Assembly: GCA_027487685.1 (NCBI GenBank)
Contig: JAIYDC010000081.1
Location: 1-64,000 of the forward strand
Length of the DNA: 64,000 nucleotides
Source: Pseudomonadota bacterium
Lineage (GTDB): Bacteria; Bdellovibrionota; Bacteriovoracia; Bacteriovoracales; Bacteriovoracaceae
Direction of reading: 5' to 3'
Both the position numbers and the translations under genes were made by a program. The notes under the pieces were generated by a model. That model saw only the letters and a program-made list of their open reading frames with translations, was not told the origin of the DNA and ran no database searches. Numbering within the stretch: the stretch's first letter is position 1; every line of letters starts with the position of its first letter. Shown piece after piece: positions 56,675 to 64,000 of the stretch.

Positions 56675-57513
56675 TATTCCTTAAAAGCTTTCTTGGTCTC
56701 TGAGATCATGACGTCGCCGTCGATGTACTGGCCCTGCACTTTAACACCCCAGTGGAGGTGTGGTCCAGAGGTTCTTCCGGTATTTCCGGAGAGGCCAATG
56801 AGCTCTCCACGTTTAACGAAGCGCCCCGCTTCGATCAGGGTCTTTGAGAGGTGACCATAGACAGTAAAGATATCCAACCCGTGGTCGATGATGACGGTTC
56901 CACCGGTATAAAAAAGATCTCCAGAAAAAACCACCTTCCCCGCGTTAGCAGCTGGAACATTATCCCCTACCGCTGCACGATAATCGATCCCCAGGTGCTG
57001 GCCCTTTTTTTGCTTATTATAAACGCGCTTAGTTCCGTAAATACTCGTGACAGCACTACTCATAGGCGCTTGGAATGCGGTCTTAAACTGCATCCGATCC
57101 AGAGAGAGCGAATAGAGCTTATTAAGGACTAACTGCTCTGCATCGGCGCGCTTTTGGTTCACGGGAGAGAGCTTGATAGTCTTCGGTTCAACTTTAAGTT
57201 TCTCCGCCGGGTACTCCCGGTTCTCAACTTTAAAAAAGAGATCGGCGAGCACCTGATCCCCTTGCTTGAAGGTGCAAGTAAATGGGTTCAGGTCGGAGAA
57301 GTAGCTCTGGATGATGAAGGCCTGCACCTGTTTTCCCTCGCGCTGGAGCTTGACCCTCTGGTCACCGCAAAAGAGTTTTACGTCTTCGCCTGGGAGTTCA
57401 AGCTCGATCCAACGGACTTCTCCTGGGCGGATTGTAAGCTCTTGTTGAATCGGATTTTTCGCCCAGGCAGTATTCAGGCAGAGGATGGGAAGGAGGGAGA
57501 TGAAAAGCTTCAT
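56674..57513 (-). CDS. M23-family metallopeptidase (LytM-like)
   Basis: 279 residues. Signal peptide (FISLLPILCLNTAWA), a beta-rich N-terminal domain, then a complete M23 domain: HLGIDYRA (HxxxD), GLDIFTVYGHLSK and GPHLHWGVK (HxH). Predicted zinc peptidase cutting peptidoglycan cross-links in the periplasm. Unlike EnvC (below) it keeps its metal ligands, so it is likely active. Encoded between xseA and the kinase-like gene; ATG 57513. Confidence 0.9.
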   Translation of the reverse strand: MKLFISLLPILCLNTAWAKNPIQQELTIRPGEVRWIELELPGEDVKLFCGDQRVKLQREGKQVQAFIIQSYFSDLNPFTCTFKQGDQVLADLFFKVENREYPAEKLKVEPKTIKLSPVNQKRADAEQLVLNKLYSLSLDRMQFKTAFQAPMSSAVTSIYGTKRVYNKQKKGQHLGIDYRAAVGDNVPAANAGKVVFSGDLFYTGGTVIIDHGLDIFTVYGHLSKTLIEAGRFVKRGELIGLSGNTGRTSGPHLHWGVKVQGQYIDGDVMISETKKAFKE

Positions 57514-57514
57514 A

Positions 57515-58783
57515 TTATTCCTTTAATGCCTTTCCCTTACCGTCATGAAAAACAAGGTCCATCTTCGTGCCTGAGGCGAGGCGCTCAAAGCCGTCACGGG
57601 AAGTGATGACGGAGCCATTGGAGAGCGAAACGTAGGAATACCCCCGGCCCAAAACATTGGTCGGATTCAGCGCCCGAAGGACCTGCTCCAGGCGCTGAAG
57701 CATCTCGCTGCGCCGCTGGCCTTGAAGTTCTGTGAGGTGACCTAACCGAAGGATCCCGTCATCGAGACGCTGTGTCCTCTCTCTTAGTCCGGTAAGCTCA
57801 GGGCCCCGGTCGGTGAGACGTATCCTTTCAAGACGCTTGTCTGCGTCACGGAGCTTCTGGCGCATAAGGTTCAGGAGTTCTCTCGGATGAAATCTGTGCA
57901 TCAGAAGTTGAATGTGCTGATTCAGTTTAAAGAGATTTGACTTCAAGTGTGTGTGACAGAATGTGAGCCTCGCGCGCAGCTCGGTCTGGGGCTGCGATAA
58001 GGTCTCGGCCGCTGCGGTCGGTGTCTCAGAACGATGATCGGCCACGTAATCACTGAGAGTATAATCAACCTGATGACCCACGGCCGAGATGACCGGAATC
58101 GGACACTCGGCAATGGCACGGACAAGTGCTTCGTCGTTGAACGCCCAGAGATCCTCAAGGCTTCCTCCACCTCGGGTGAGAACAATCACCTCGATCCCGG
58201 AAATTCCCTGAACCTTCTGGAGTGCTTCACGAAGTGATCGAGGGGCGCCCTCCCCTTGGACTAAGGCCGGAGCAATGAGAACGTCATGCCAGAGAGAACG
58301 CCGATCCAGGACGTTCAAAAAATCCTGAAGAGCAGCACCGTGCTCAGCGGTTATCACAGCGATCCGCTTAGGAAATGCCGGAAGGGCCTTCTTCTTCTCC
58401 AGATCAAAGAGCCCCTCTTGGGAAAGGCGCGCCTTCAGTCGTTCGAACTGGAGTTTGAGCTGGCCCTCCCCGGCGGGAAAGATGCGCTTTGCTAAGAGCT
58501 GGAAGGTCCCACGCTTCTGATAAACACTCAGAGGTCCAACGACAACAATCTTATCGCCGTTCTTTAGGTTTCGTATGAGTGGATTTCTGAGGGCGTCTCC
58601 CCGGAAGAGAGCGCAAGAGATACTGGCATTTTCGTCGGAAAGAGTGAAATACCAGTGCCCAGCACCCGAAGGCGAAAGGTTAGTCACTTCCCCTTGAACC
58701 ATGACCTCATGGAACTGCTCCTCAAGAACATCCTTGATGGAGTTGACGAGGTCGGAGACGGACGCCGCGTCAACGCCAATCAT
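57515..58783 (-). CDS. xseA: Exodeoxyribonuclease VII large subunit
   Basis: 422 residues. Catalytic subunit of the single-strand exonuclease. OB-fold N-terminus (HEVMVQGEVTNLSPSGAGHWYF), then the core with ITAEHGAALQDFLNVL, RGGGSLEDLWAFNDE, ISAVGHQVDYTLSDYVADHR and a helical C-terminal part. ATG 58783 overlaps the ctpA stop (ATGA). The small subunit gene xseB, often adjacent, is not found next to it in this window. Confidence 0.93.
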   Translation of the reverse strand: MIGVDAASVSDLVNSIKDVLEEQFHEVMVQGEVTNLSPSGAGHWYFTLSDENASISCALFRGDALRNPLIRNLKNGDKIVVVGPLSVYQKRGTFQLLAKRIFPAGEGQLKLQFERLKARLSQEGLFDLEKKKALPAFPKRIAVITAEHGAALQDFLNVLDRRSLWHDVLIAPALVQGEGAPRSLREALQKVQGISGIEVIVLTRGGGSLEDLWAFNDEALVRAIAECPIPVISAVGHQVDYTLSDYVADHRSETPTAAAETLSQPQTELRARLTFCHTHLKSNLFKLNQHIQLLMHRFHPRELLNLMRQKLRDADKRLERIRLTDRGPELTGLRERTQRLDDGILRLGHLTELQGQRRSEMLQRLEQVLRALNPTNVLGRGYSYVSLSNGSVITSRDGFERLASGTKMDLVFHDGKGKALKE

Positions 58784-60210
58784 TGGCCCCGATCCACCTT
58801 CGACTTCGCTTCAAAAACGCGGAAGCCCTGAAGGTAACGGATCGCCTGTTGGACCTGATAGTCCTGAGACGGATCAAAGGTTTTAAAGATGTCCTCGTCT
58901 TTTTCCTTTTTGTCTTTAGCGACCCGTGCCTCACTGCGCTTGGCCTCAAGCTCACGGACACGCTGAACGCGCTCCTTCCTCTCGGTGGCCTCCCGGGATG
59001 CACGCTCGTCATTTGTTTCAATGGTTGCAGTGAGATGCCCCTTCAGATCCTTCTCTCGGATGTAACGGTCCTCTTTTAGACCCCGCTCGAACTCCCCGGC
59101 CGAGAGCTCCTCAATCGCTACGTCGGGGGTAATTCCAATCGCCTGGATCTTCCGGTTCTTCGGCGTCATGTACTGGGCAATCGTGAGCTTCACGCCGCTC
59201 TCTTTATCGACCTGTGCTACCGTCTGGACCGAGCCTTTACCAAAGGAAAGGGATCCCATGATGACAGCACGGCCGTGATCCTGGAGCGCTCCTGCCACGA
59301 TTTCCGAAGCTGAAGCCGAAGCGCCGTTAATCAGCACCACCATCGGTGTCGCGAGGTCTTTAACGCCCGACTTCTTCACGTAGCGGATATCTTTGTTCTG
59401 AGGGTCACGGGCCTCTGTTGTAACGACGATACCTTCCTTCAGGAAAATTGAAGAGACGTCAACCGCCTGATCGAGGAGACCTCCTGGATTGGAACGCAGG
59501 TCGAGAATAAGACCTGAGAACTCGCCACCGGTGGCCTTCGCCTTCATGGACTTAAGCGCCTGCTCGACCGATTCAGCCGAGCGCTTCTGAAACTGAGTCA
59601 GTCGCACGTAAGCAAACTTCTCTTTTATGAGCTCGGCCTTGACTGGCTTGACCTTGATGATTTCCCGCTGAAGAGTAAAGTGCTTCACACCTTCTACCCC
59701 ATCGCGCAGGATGCCTAGGTGGATTTTCTCACCGACTTTTCCCCGCATTTTCTCGATCGACTGATCAAGGGTCATGCCGACGATGGGCTCGTGGTTTATC
59801 TCAACGAGTTTGTCTTTAGGCTTAAGGCCCGCTCTGAACGCTGGTGTATCGTCGATCGGAGTCACGATGAAGATCACCCCATCCTTTTGTGTGACCTCAA
59901 GACCCAGACCACCGAACTCGCCAGCGGTATCGTTCTGCATCTTCTCGAAGAAGTCTTTATTCAGGAAGGCAGAGTGAGGGTCTAGTGTCTCCATCATTCC
60001 TTTGAGCGCCCCTTCGATAAGTTTCTCGGTGCTCACGGGACGGTAATACTGGGTCTCAACGAGGTGAAGGACCTTATTGAAGAGTTCGAGCTGTTCGAAA
60101 CGGGATTTGTTCTCGGTCAGCTTGGGCGCAGGCCCTGAAGCTTCCTCACGTGAGTATAATGGGGTAGAGAGTAAGAGAGTTGAGAGAGCGAGTGTCGCAA
60201 GACGAGACAT
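58780..60210 (-). CDS. ctpA: Carboxy-terminal processing protease (S41A)
   Basis: 476 residues. Signal peptide (LATLALSTLLLSTPLYS), PDZ domain (GLGLEVTQKDGVIFIVTPI, RAGLKPKDKLVEINHEPI), then the S41 catalytic core with the Ser of NGASASASEIVAGALQ and the Lys of SFGKGSVQT. A basic C-terminal coiled extension follows. Periplasmic; in other bacteria such proteases tune cell-wall hydrolases, and here it lies right after the ftsEX-envC genes. AGGAG lies 6 bases before ATG 60210. Confidence 0.93.
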   Translation of the reverse strand: MSRLATLALSTLLLSTPLYSREEASGPAPKLTENKSRFEQLELFNKVLHLVETQYYRPVSTEKLIEGALKGMMETLDPHSAFLNKDFFEKMQNDTAGEFGGLGLEVTQKDGVIFIVTPIDDTPAFRAGLKPKDKLVEINHEPIVGMTLDQSIEKMRGKVGEKIHLGILRDGVEGVKHFTLQREIIKVKPVKAELIKEKFAYVRLTQFQKRSAESVEQALKSMKAKATGGEFSGLILDLRSNPGGLLDQAVDVSSIFLKEGIVVTTEARDPQNKDIRYVKKSGVKDLATPMVVLINGASASASEIVAGALQDHGRAVIMGSLSFGKGSVQTVAQVDKESGVKLTIAQYMTPKNRKIQAIGITPDVAIEELSAGEFERGLKEDRYIREKDLKGHLTATIETNDERASREATERKERVQRVRELEAKRSEARVAKDKKEKDEDIFKTFDPSQDYQVQQAIRYLQGFRVFEAKSKVDRGQ

Positions 60211-60238
60211 GAGTACTCCTGGGAGCGTAAAGGTGCCC

Positions 60239-61252
60239 CTAGATTTTACTCACTCCCTTTTGGTCTAACCACAAAATTGTGTTCTGCGCGGTGTTTTTCT
60301 TCCGGACTTCAAAGTAGAGATTCTGAGGTTCTTTGGTATCGTTGCGCGTGTAAGCGAGGATGTCGCCACTACCAACGGTATCATCTTTTTTCACCCGAAT
60401 ATCCATCCGCCCTAGAAGAACCGTCCGGAGGTCGTTGCCATGGTCAATCAAGACAACCTGGCCATAGGCCGCTAGGTCGCCAGCATAGACAATCTTTCCG
60501 CCACCCACCGCCTTCACTGGTTGGGTCGCCGAGAACTTGAAGGTCACGCCCTTTGGGCTCGGTGTGAAGCTCATGTAATCGTCGACAGGTCGGGAGAATA
60601 AGCGGTCCGGTTTACTCTGAATCACCGGTGCCCCGCTAAGTTCTTTTTTAACTGCTGCGAACCGCGACGCGAGCTTCGACGACTGGACCTGGGACTCGGC
60701 TTTTTTCTTGCTTTCAACTCTCAAAAGGTAGGATGCCATGACGGCTTTTTTCCGCGCCTCAAGCTCTCCGATGACTGCGGCCAGTTCCTCTTCATTACGG
60801 CGGAGTTCAATGAGCTTTTGATCGAACTCTGCTACCTTGGCGTCGTAACCTGTAAGTTCGGTCTCGCTTTGTTTGAGTTTGTCCTGAGCGCGGCGAAGAA
60901 GCTCAAGATGAACCTTCCGCTGCCACGGCTCAGTGGTCTCATTTTCGCTCTCAAGAAGATAGCTCTGAAGGATCCGCTTGTTCTCTGCTTGAGTTGTCCG
61001 GACTTCCTCGCGCTTTCTGGTGAGCTCGTCCCGGTACAGCTTAATATCGCCCTCGAACTGACGGATTTGCTCGAGGCTTGAGACATAGAGATTGTTCTTT
61101 GCTCCTAGCTCCTTCTCGAGTGTCGAGAGCCGCGCCCCGAGTTCGAGAACCTCCGTGCGATAACGAGCGAGCTGGTCACCGGGCCTTCTCACTGCGGCCC
61201 CCGTAGTCAGGGAGAGTGTGAGGGCAAGAGGAAAAACAAGGAAGCTCTTCAT
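60239..61252 (-). CDS. envC: EnvC-like division activator with degenerate LytM domain
   Basis: 337 residues. Signal peptide (FLVFPLALTLSLTTGAA), long coiled coil (LGARLSTLEKELGAKNNLYV onward to ~210) and a C-terminal LytM domain in which the final motif is NLYFEVRKK instead of HLHW, so zinc binding is lost as in E. coli EnvC. EnvC links FtsEX to amidase activation at the septum. ATG 61252 overlaps the ftsX stop (ATGA), replacing the track's 61267 start. Confidence 0.85.
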   Translation of the reverse strand: MKSFLVFPLALTLSLTTGAAVRRPGDQLARYRTEVLELGARLSTLEKELGAKNNLYVSSLEQIRQFEGDIKLYRDELTRKREEVRTTQAENKRILQSYLLESENETTEPWQRKVHLELLRRAQDKLKQSETELTGYDAKVAEFDQKLIELRRNEEELAAVIGELEARKKAVMASYLLRVESKKKAESQVQSSKLASRFAAVKKELSGAPVIQSKPDRLFSRPVDDYMSFTPSPKGVTFKFSATQPVKAVGGGKIVYAGDLAAYGQVVLIDHGNDLRTVLLGRMDIRVKKDDTVGSGDILAYTRNDTKEPQNLYFEVRKKNTAQNTILWLDQKGVSKI

Positions 61253-62049
61253 AGCGTTGGTTTCCATCTCCAGTCCTGCATTGAGAAGGTCCAGAATATG
61301 GAGAAGATCATGAATAAAATGAGAGAGTCGGTCACCTTGAGGGTCCCGTTCCAGATTCCGACGGCTGTAAAAATCGCGTAAACGAGGGTAAGGCCAGCAG
61401 CGATGCTCTTGGCGGCCACGAACTTCTTGCGCTGAAACTTCTCAATCAGATAGGCACGAGAACGGAAGACGTCGTAGCAGAGCCAGAAACAAACGATCCA
61501 AAGGAAGGCCACAATCCCCACGGCACCCCAGTCACCCGCCTTAGCGAGGAAGCCGTAAAACGGATGTGCTTTCATAACCCCGGTGATCTCGGGGTACTTG
61601 ATGTCTGTGGCGGTGACATGGTCTGCGCCTCCGAGCTTGACCACCTGCCCCCTAACGAAGTCGAGACTTTCGGCCGAGAGCGAAGAACTCATGACCACTC
61701 GAAGTGATTTAAATTCGAGAAGGCCCGCATCGAGGGCATAGCTACTTCCCAGCTCGCCGACCAAGGCACGGAGCTTCGAGCGCGATCGCTCAGACTCTTT
61801 ATCGTCGACAGCAACGACGCCTGGAAGTCGAGCTAGGAGCGTTTTGACTTTCACTGTATCCACCGTGCCGTCGAGAACGGCAACGAAGTACGGACTTACC
61901 ATCTTCTCAGGCGAGAGCTGCTCGATACTGGCTGCTAGCCAAGGCCTGTGCGTGAGACCCAGCGCTAGGAGGCAGGAGAAGAGTACAAAAGAAGCACCTC
62001 GGATGGGTGACTCCCCGATGGACTTGAAAAATTCTTTTAAATAAAACAT
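61249..62049 (-). CDS. ftsX: FtsX-like division protein
   Basis: 266 residues. Cytoplasmic N-terminus (MFYLKEFFKSIGESPIRGAS), first membrane segment, a periplasmic domain of about 120 residues (PYFVAVLDGTVDTVKVKTLL), then three more segments. Shares the layout of FtsX; with FtsE it forms an ABC-like complex that controls septal wall hydrolysis. It overlaps ftsE by 13 bases and envC by 4 bases. Confidence 0.85.
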   Translation of the reverse strand: MFYLKEFFKSIGESPIRGASFVLFSCLLALGLTHRPWLAASIEQLSPEKMVSPYFVAVLDGTVDTVKVKTLLARLPGVVAVDDKESERSRSKLRALVGELGSSYALDAGLLEFKSLRVVMSSSLSAESLDFVRGQVVKLGGADHVTATDIKYPEITGVMKAHPFYGFLAKAGDWGAVGIVAFLWIVCFWLCYDVFRSRAYLIEKFQRKKFVAAKSIAAGLTLVYAIFTAVGIWNGTLKVTDSLILFMIFSIFWTFSMQDWRWKPTL

Positions 62050-62747
62050 GCGTGACCCGCGTAAACGAGGCGTCCGTTTTCGAGGTGGGCGATTTTACCA
62101 GGGAACTGTTTAATCAGTTCCTTGTTATGGGTGGCCCACACAAGAGTCAGACCCTTCTTATGGTTAAAATGGTTTAGGACTTCAAACAAGCGGTAGGAGT
62201 TTTCTTTGTCTAGGGAGCTAGTGGGTTCATCCGCCAGGAGTGCCGTCGGCCGGCACAGGAGTGCTCGGATCATGGCAATCTTCTGGCGAAGACCCCCGTT
62301 ACAGTCTTCGATTTTCTGGCCCAACTGATCTTTCACCTGAAGCAGTCGAGCAAGGTCTTCCATCTCCCGATAAAATTCGTTCCGATCATTGTAGATGGCC
62401 GAATCGTAAGCAAGCCAGAGGTTATCCTCACAGGTTTTCTTCTGCAGAAGTCGTAGGTCCTGAAAGACGGTAGAGACGAAGTGCTTTGAATTTCGATCGT
62501 GGGGAAGGATCGCCTTGCCTGAGGTTGGTTGCAGATGACCACCGAGGACGCTTAAAAGTGAGGTCTTTCCGGCACCGGACGGGCCGGTGACAAATAGAAT
62601 CTCTCCCGGATAAATCGTTAATTGCACGGACTTCAGGGCCTTGACGGCACCATATTCTACGGAAAGATTATCCAAGTGGAACAAATAATTCTGCTGAGTT
62701 GTCCCCTGTCTAGGACGACCTTGTTGGGGAAGACGACCGGTTAACAT
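62037..62747 (-). CDS. ftsE: FtsE-like ABC ATPase
   Basis: 236 residues. Walker A GPSGAGKTSLL, Q-loop VFQDLRLL, Walker B ALLADEPTSSLD, H-loop WATHN. The signature motif is unusual: CNGGLRQKIA in place of LSGGxQQR. ATG 62747 has GAGGT 8 bases upstream; the track's 62858 start is too long for the family. First of four overlapping genes ftsE-ftsX-envC then ctpA. Confidence 0.85.
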   Translation of the reverse strand: MLTGRLPQQGRPRQGTTQQNYLFHLDNLSVEYGAVKALKSVQLTIYPGEILFVTGPSGAGKTSLLSVLGGHLQPTSGKAILPHDRNSKHFVSTVFQDLRLLQKKTCEDNLWLAYDSAIYNDRNEFYREMEDLARLLQVKDQLGQKIEDCNGGLRQKIAMIRALLCRPTALLADEPTSSLDKENSYRLFEVLNHFNHKKGLTLVWATHNKELIKQFPGKIAHLENGRLVYAGHACFI

Positions 62748-62812
62748 CCGTGAAACCTCTGCCTGAGTTGTTCGGGGTTCCTTCTTGGCACCCCGCTGAC
62801 CATTATGCAAAC

Positions 62813-62842
62813 ATTGTACCGAGCTTAGCCTGGGAAAGTAAA
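62813..62842 (-). promoter_or_regulatory. Candidate promoter of ftsE operon
   Basis: On the minus strand TTTACT (62842-62837), an 18-base spacer, then TACAAT (62818-62813), about 66 bases before the ftsE ATG. Confidence 0.48.
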
Positions 62843-62889
62843 GAATCTGCCCCCGCAAAATACTCTACCTATCTACTCTGGATCAACTC

Positions 62890-64000
62890 CTAATCAATGA
62901 TCCCTTCGGCCTTGAGAAGCTCGTAAGCCGAGTCGGAACAGTAGACGTTGGGGACGAAGTTAAACTTCTGCTGAAGATCCGAGATGATCGAGTTTTCAAC
63001 GTCACCTAGGAGCTTGACGTCCCCGTCCTCCATTAAGATCTTGGCCGGATCCCGCTCGAGAAGAAGATTCTCATTGGTCTTTCCCTTTACAAGCTTACGG
63101 CGCGATTTAACGAACACGATATGCTTAGTGGGGAGATCCTCGACGATCCAGTCCATCGCCGTTCCTTTTTTCTTCAGGATTTCCTTAATCTCACGGATCT
63201 TCTCCTCCGCGCGCTTCATAATTTTATCGAGGACGTGATCTTCATCTTGGTTCAGTATCCGTTGCTTAAACTCCTCACACTTCACCGTCCGTGGTGCCTT
63301 CTCAAACAGAAGACAATGAGCAAGATCCTTCATTCGCGGATTGCGATCAAAAGTTCCGTCGGTGTAGCACCGGTGAACCTGCTGCATAAAATACTGATCA
63401 TTAAAGGTGTAGAAGTTATCCGGCTCGAATTCGATCATCTCCATGAGCTTTGAGTAGGTGTAGATCTGACCTTTCTCAAGCATATAGAAACAAAGTTCTT
63501 CGGCGATAGCATCGAAGCGAGCACCACGAGCAGAACGGATGACTTGTGAGTACCAGGCGAAACGCGCCATGAGAAAGTCCTCAACGGCATGAAGGGCGTT
63601 GTGGCCAATAGCGAGGACGTCGTGCCCATTCACGGAAGCGACCCGGAAGTGATGCAAAAGGTAGTCACGGTCATAGGTGCCGTACTTAATCCCTGAGTAG
63701 TGGGCGTCTCGGAGGAGATAGTCCATCCGATCGCAATCAACCTCTGAATGGAGGATCTGGTTGGCAAGGATGGACGGATCTATCCCCTTCACCAGATTTG
63801 AGATCTTCTGCGGGTCAATTTTATATTTTTTTAGGACGTAGGTTATCCCCCGCGGGTAATCAGTGTTCTTGATGATGTAGGAGCCCAGGTGTTCATGATC
63901 GTCCGGGTGGCGCTTGCCGTTTTTATCATTGGTGGTCTCTCCATAACGGATATAGGCCATCTCCGTGGTATGAGAAAACATAAATGTGCCTAAGTCATGG
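62890..64000 (-). CDS. HD-domain phosphohydrolase, cut by the window end
   Basis: Partial: the reading frame continues past 64000 on its 5' side; the codons just inside the edge give HDLGTFMFSHTTEMAY, so the HD metal motif is present. Other stretches: HEHLGSYII, ILHSEVDCDRMDYLLRDAHYSGI, as in SAMHD1/YdhJ-type HD proteins, then a C-terminal region of unknown type. Such enzymes cleave nucleotide phosphates or related substrates. The substrate and true start cannot be determined here. Confidence 0.85.
   Translation of the reverse strand, partial: HDLGTFMFSHTTEMAYIRYGETTNDKNGKRHPDDHEHLGSYIIKNTDYPRGITYVLKKYKIDPQKISNLVKGIDPSILANQILHSEVDCDRMDYLLRDAHYSGIKYGTYDRDYLLHHFRVASVNGHDVLAIGHNALHAVEDFLMARFAWYSQVIRSARGARFDAIAEELCFYMLEKGQIYTYSKLMEMIEFEPDNFYTFNDQYFMQQVHRCYTDGTFDRNPRMKDLAHCLLFEKAPRTVKCEEFKQRILNQDEDHVLDKIMKRAEEKIREIKEILKKKGTAMDWIVEDLPTKHIVFVKSRRKLVKGKTNENLLLERDPAKILMEDGDVKLLGDVENSIISDLQQKFNFVPNVYCSDSAYELLKAEGIID

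Noticed and set aside
1-64000. tRNA genes, CRISPR arrays, insertion sequences or prophage
   Set aside because: No tRNA-like arms, regularly spaced direct repeats, transposase or phage proteins were recognised in the window.

Overview
The window is a dense, mid-GC (roughly 50-55% by eye) Gram-negative bacterial chromosome segment with about 62 protein genes on both strands. I see no tRNA, rRNA, CRISPR array, insertion sequence or phage gene. Signal peptides, lipoboxes, outer-membrane beta-barrel proteins, MotAB, FtsEX-EnvC, DUF3015/DUF4105 exported proteins, WYL and CPBP proteins and an rpsF-rpsR-DUF2232-rplI-dnaB order suggest a motile member of the Bdellovibrionota (Bdellovibrio/Bacteriovorax-like) or a near relative. 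This placement is inference from gene content; there is no marker rRNA here.

Layout. 1-3.6 kb: stress genes ahpC and dps, with a structured leader candidate before dps, then a hybrid histidine kinase. 3.6-8.8 kb: an Hpt phosphotransfer protein, a lipoprotein, a PilZ protein, PIN-PhoH and an outer-membrane protein/lipoprotein pair. 8.9-15.2 kb: an aminotransferase, coaD, rsmD, and a large degenerate DNA-methylase-like protein coupled to dtd. 15.2-18.5 kb: a kinase-like membrane protein, a TonB-like protein that seems to start at CTG, and a sigma/anti-sigma-like pair. 18.6-30.3 kb: gshB, a metallopeptidase, miaB, a chain of tightly overlapping small genes (YciB-LOG-GNAT-unknown-CPBP), a WYL regulator, a pseudouridine synthase and motAB. 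30.4-35.7 kb: pabB, dnaB, rplI, DUF2232 and a gene in which ribosomal proteins bS6 and bS18 are fused. 35.8-40.1 kb: exported proteins of unknown function, including three tandem cysteine-repeat paralogues. 40.1-47.6 kb: icd, a LysR regulator, a six-repeat secreted protein, a lipoprotein, two DUF3015 proteins and a DUF4105 protein. 47.6-53.6 kb: RNase G/E and a nucleoside import and salvage set (CNT transporter, thymidine phosphorylase, purine nucleoside phosphorylase, cytidine deaminase). 53.7-64 kb: a DEDDh exonuclease, a kinase with a degraded ATPase domain, an M23 peptidase, xseA, and the division/cell-wall set ftsE-ftsX-envC-ctpA, ending in a cut-off HD-domain gene.

Themes. Many genes overlap by 4 bp (ATGA/GTGA/TTGA), so translational coupling is the rule. 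Several signalling proteins keep their fold but have lost catalytic residues. Four sites match the flagellar sigma-28 pattern TAAAGTTT-N11-GCCGATAA, upstream of motA, of a 169-residue unknown protein, and of the divergent exported-protein genes at 37.5/37.7 kb. The most unusual items are the natural bS6-bS18 fusion, an intrinsic terminator inside the signal-peptide codons of the DUF4105 gene, the cysteine-repeat cassette, and the methylase-like protein without a catalytic motif.
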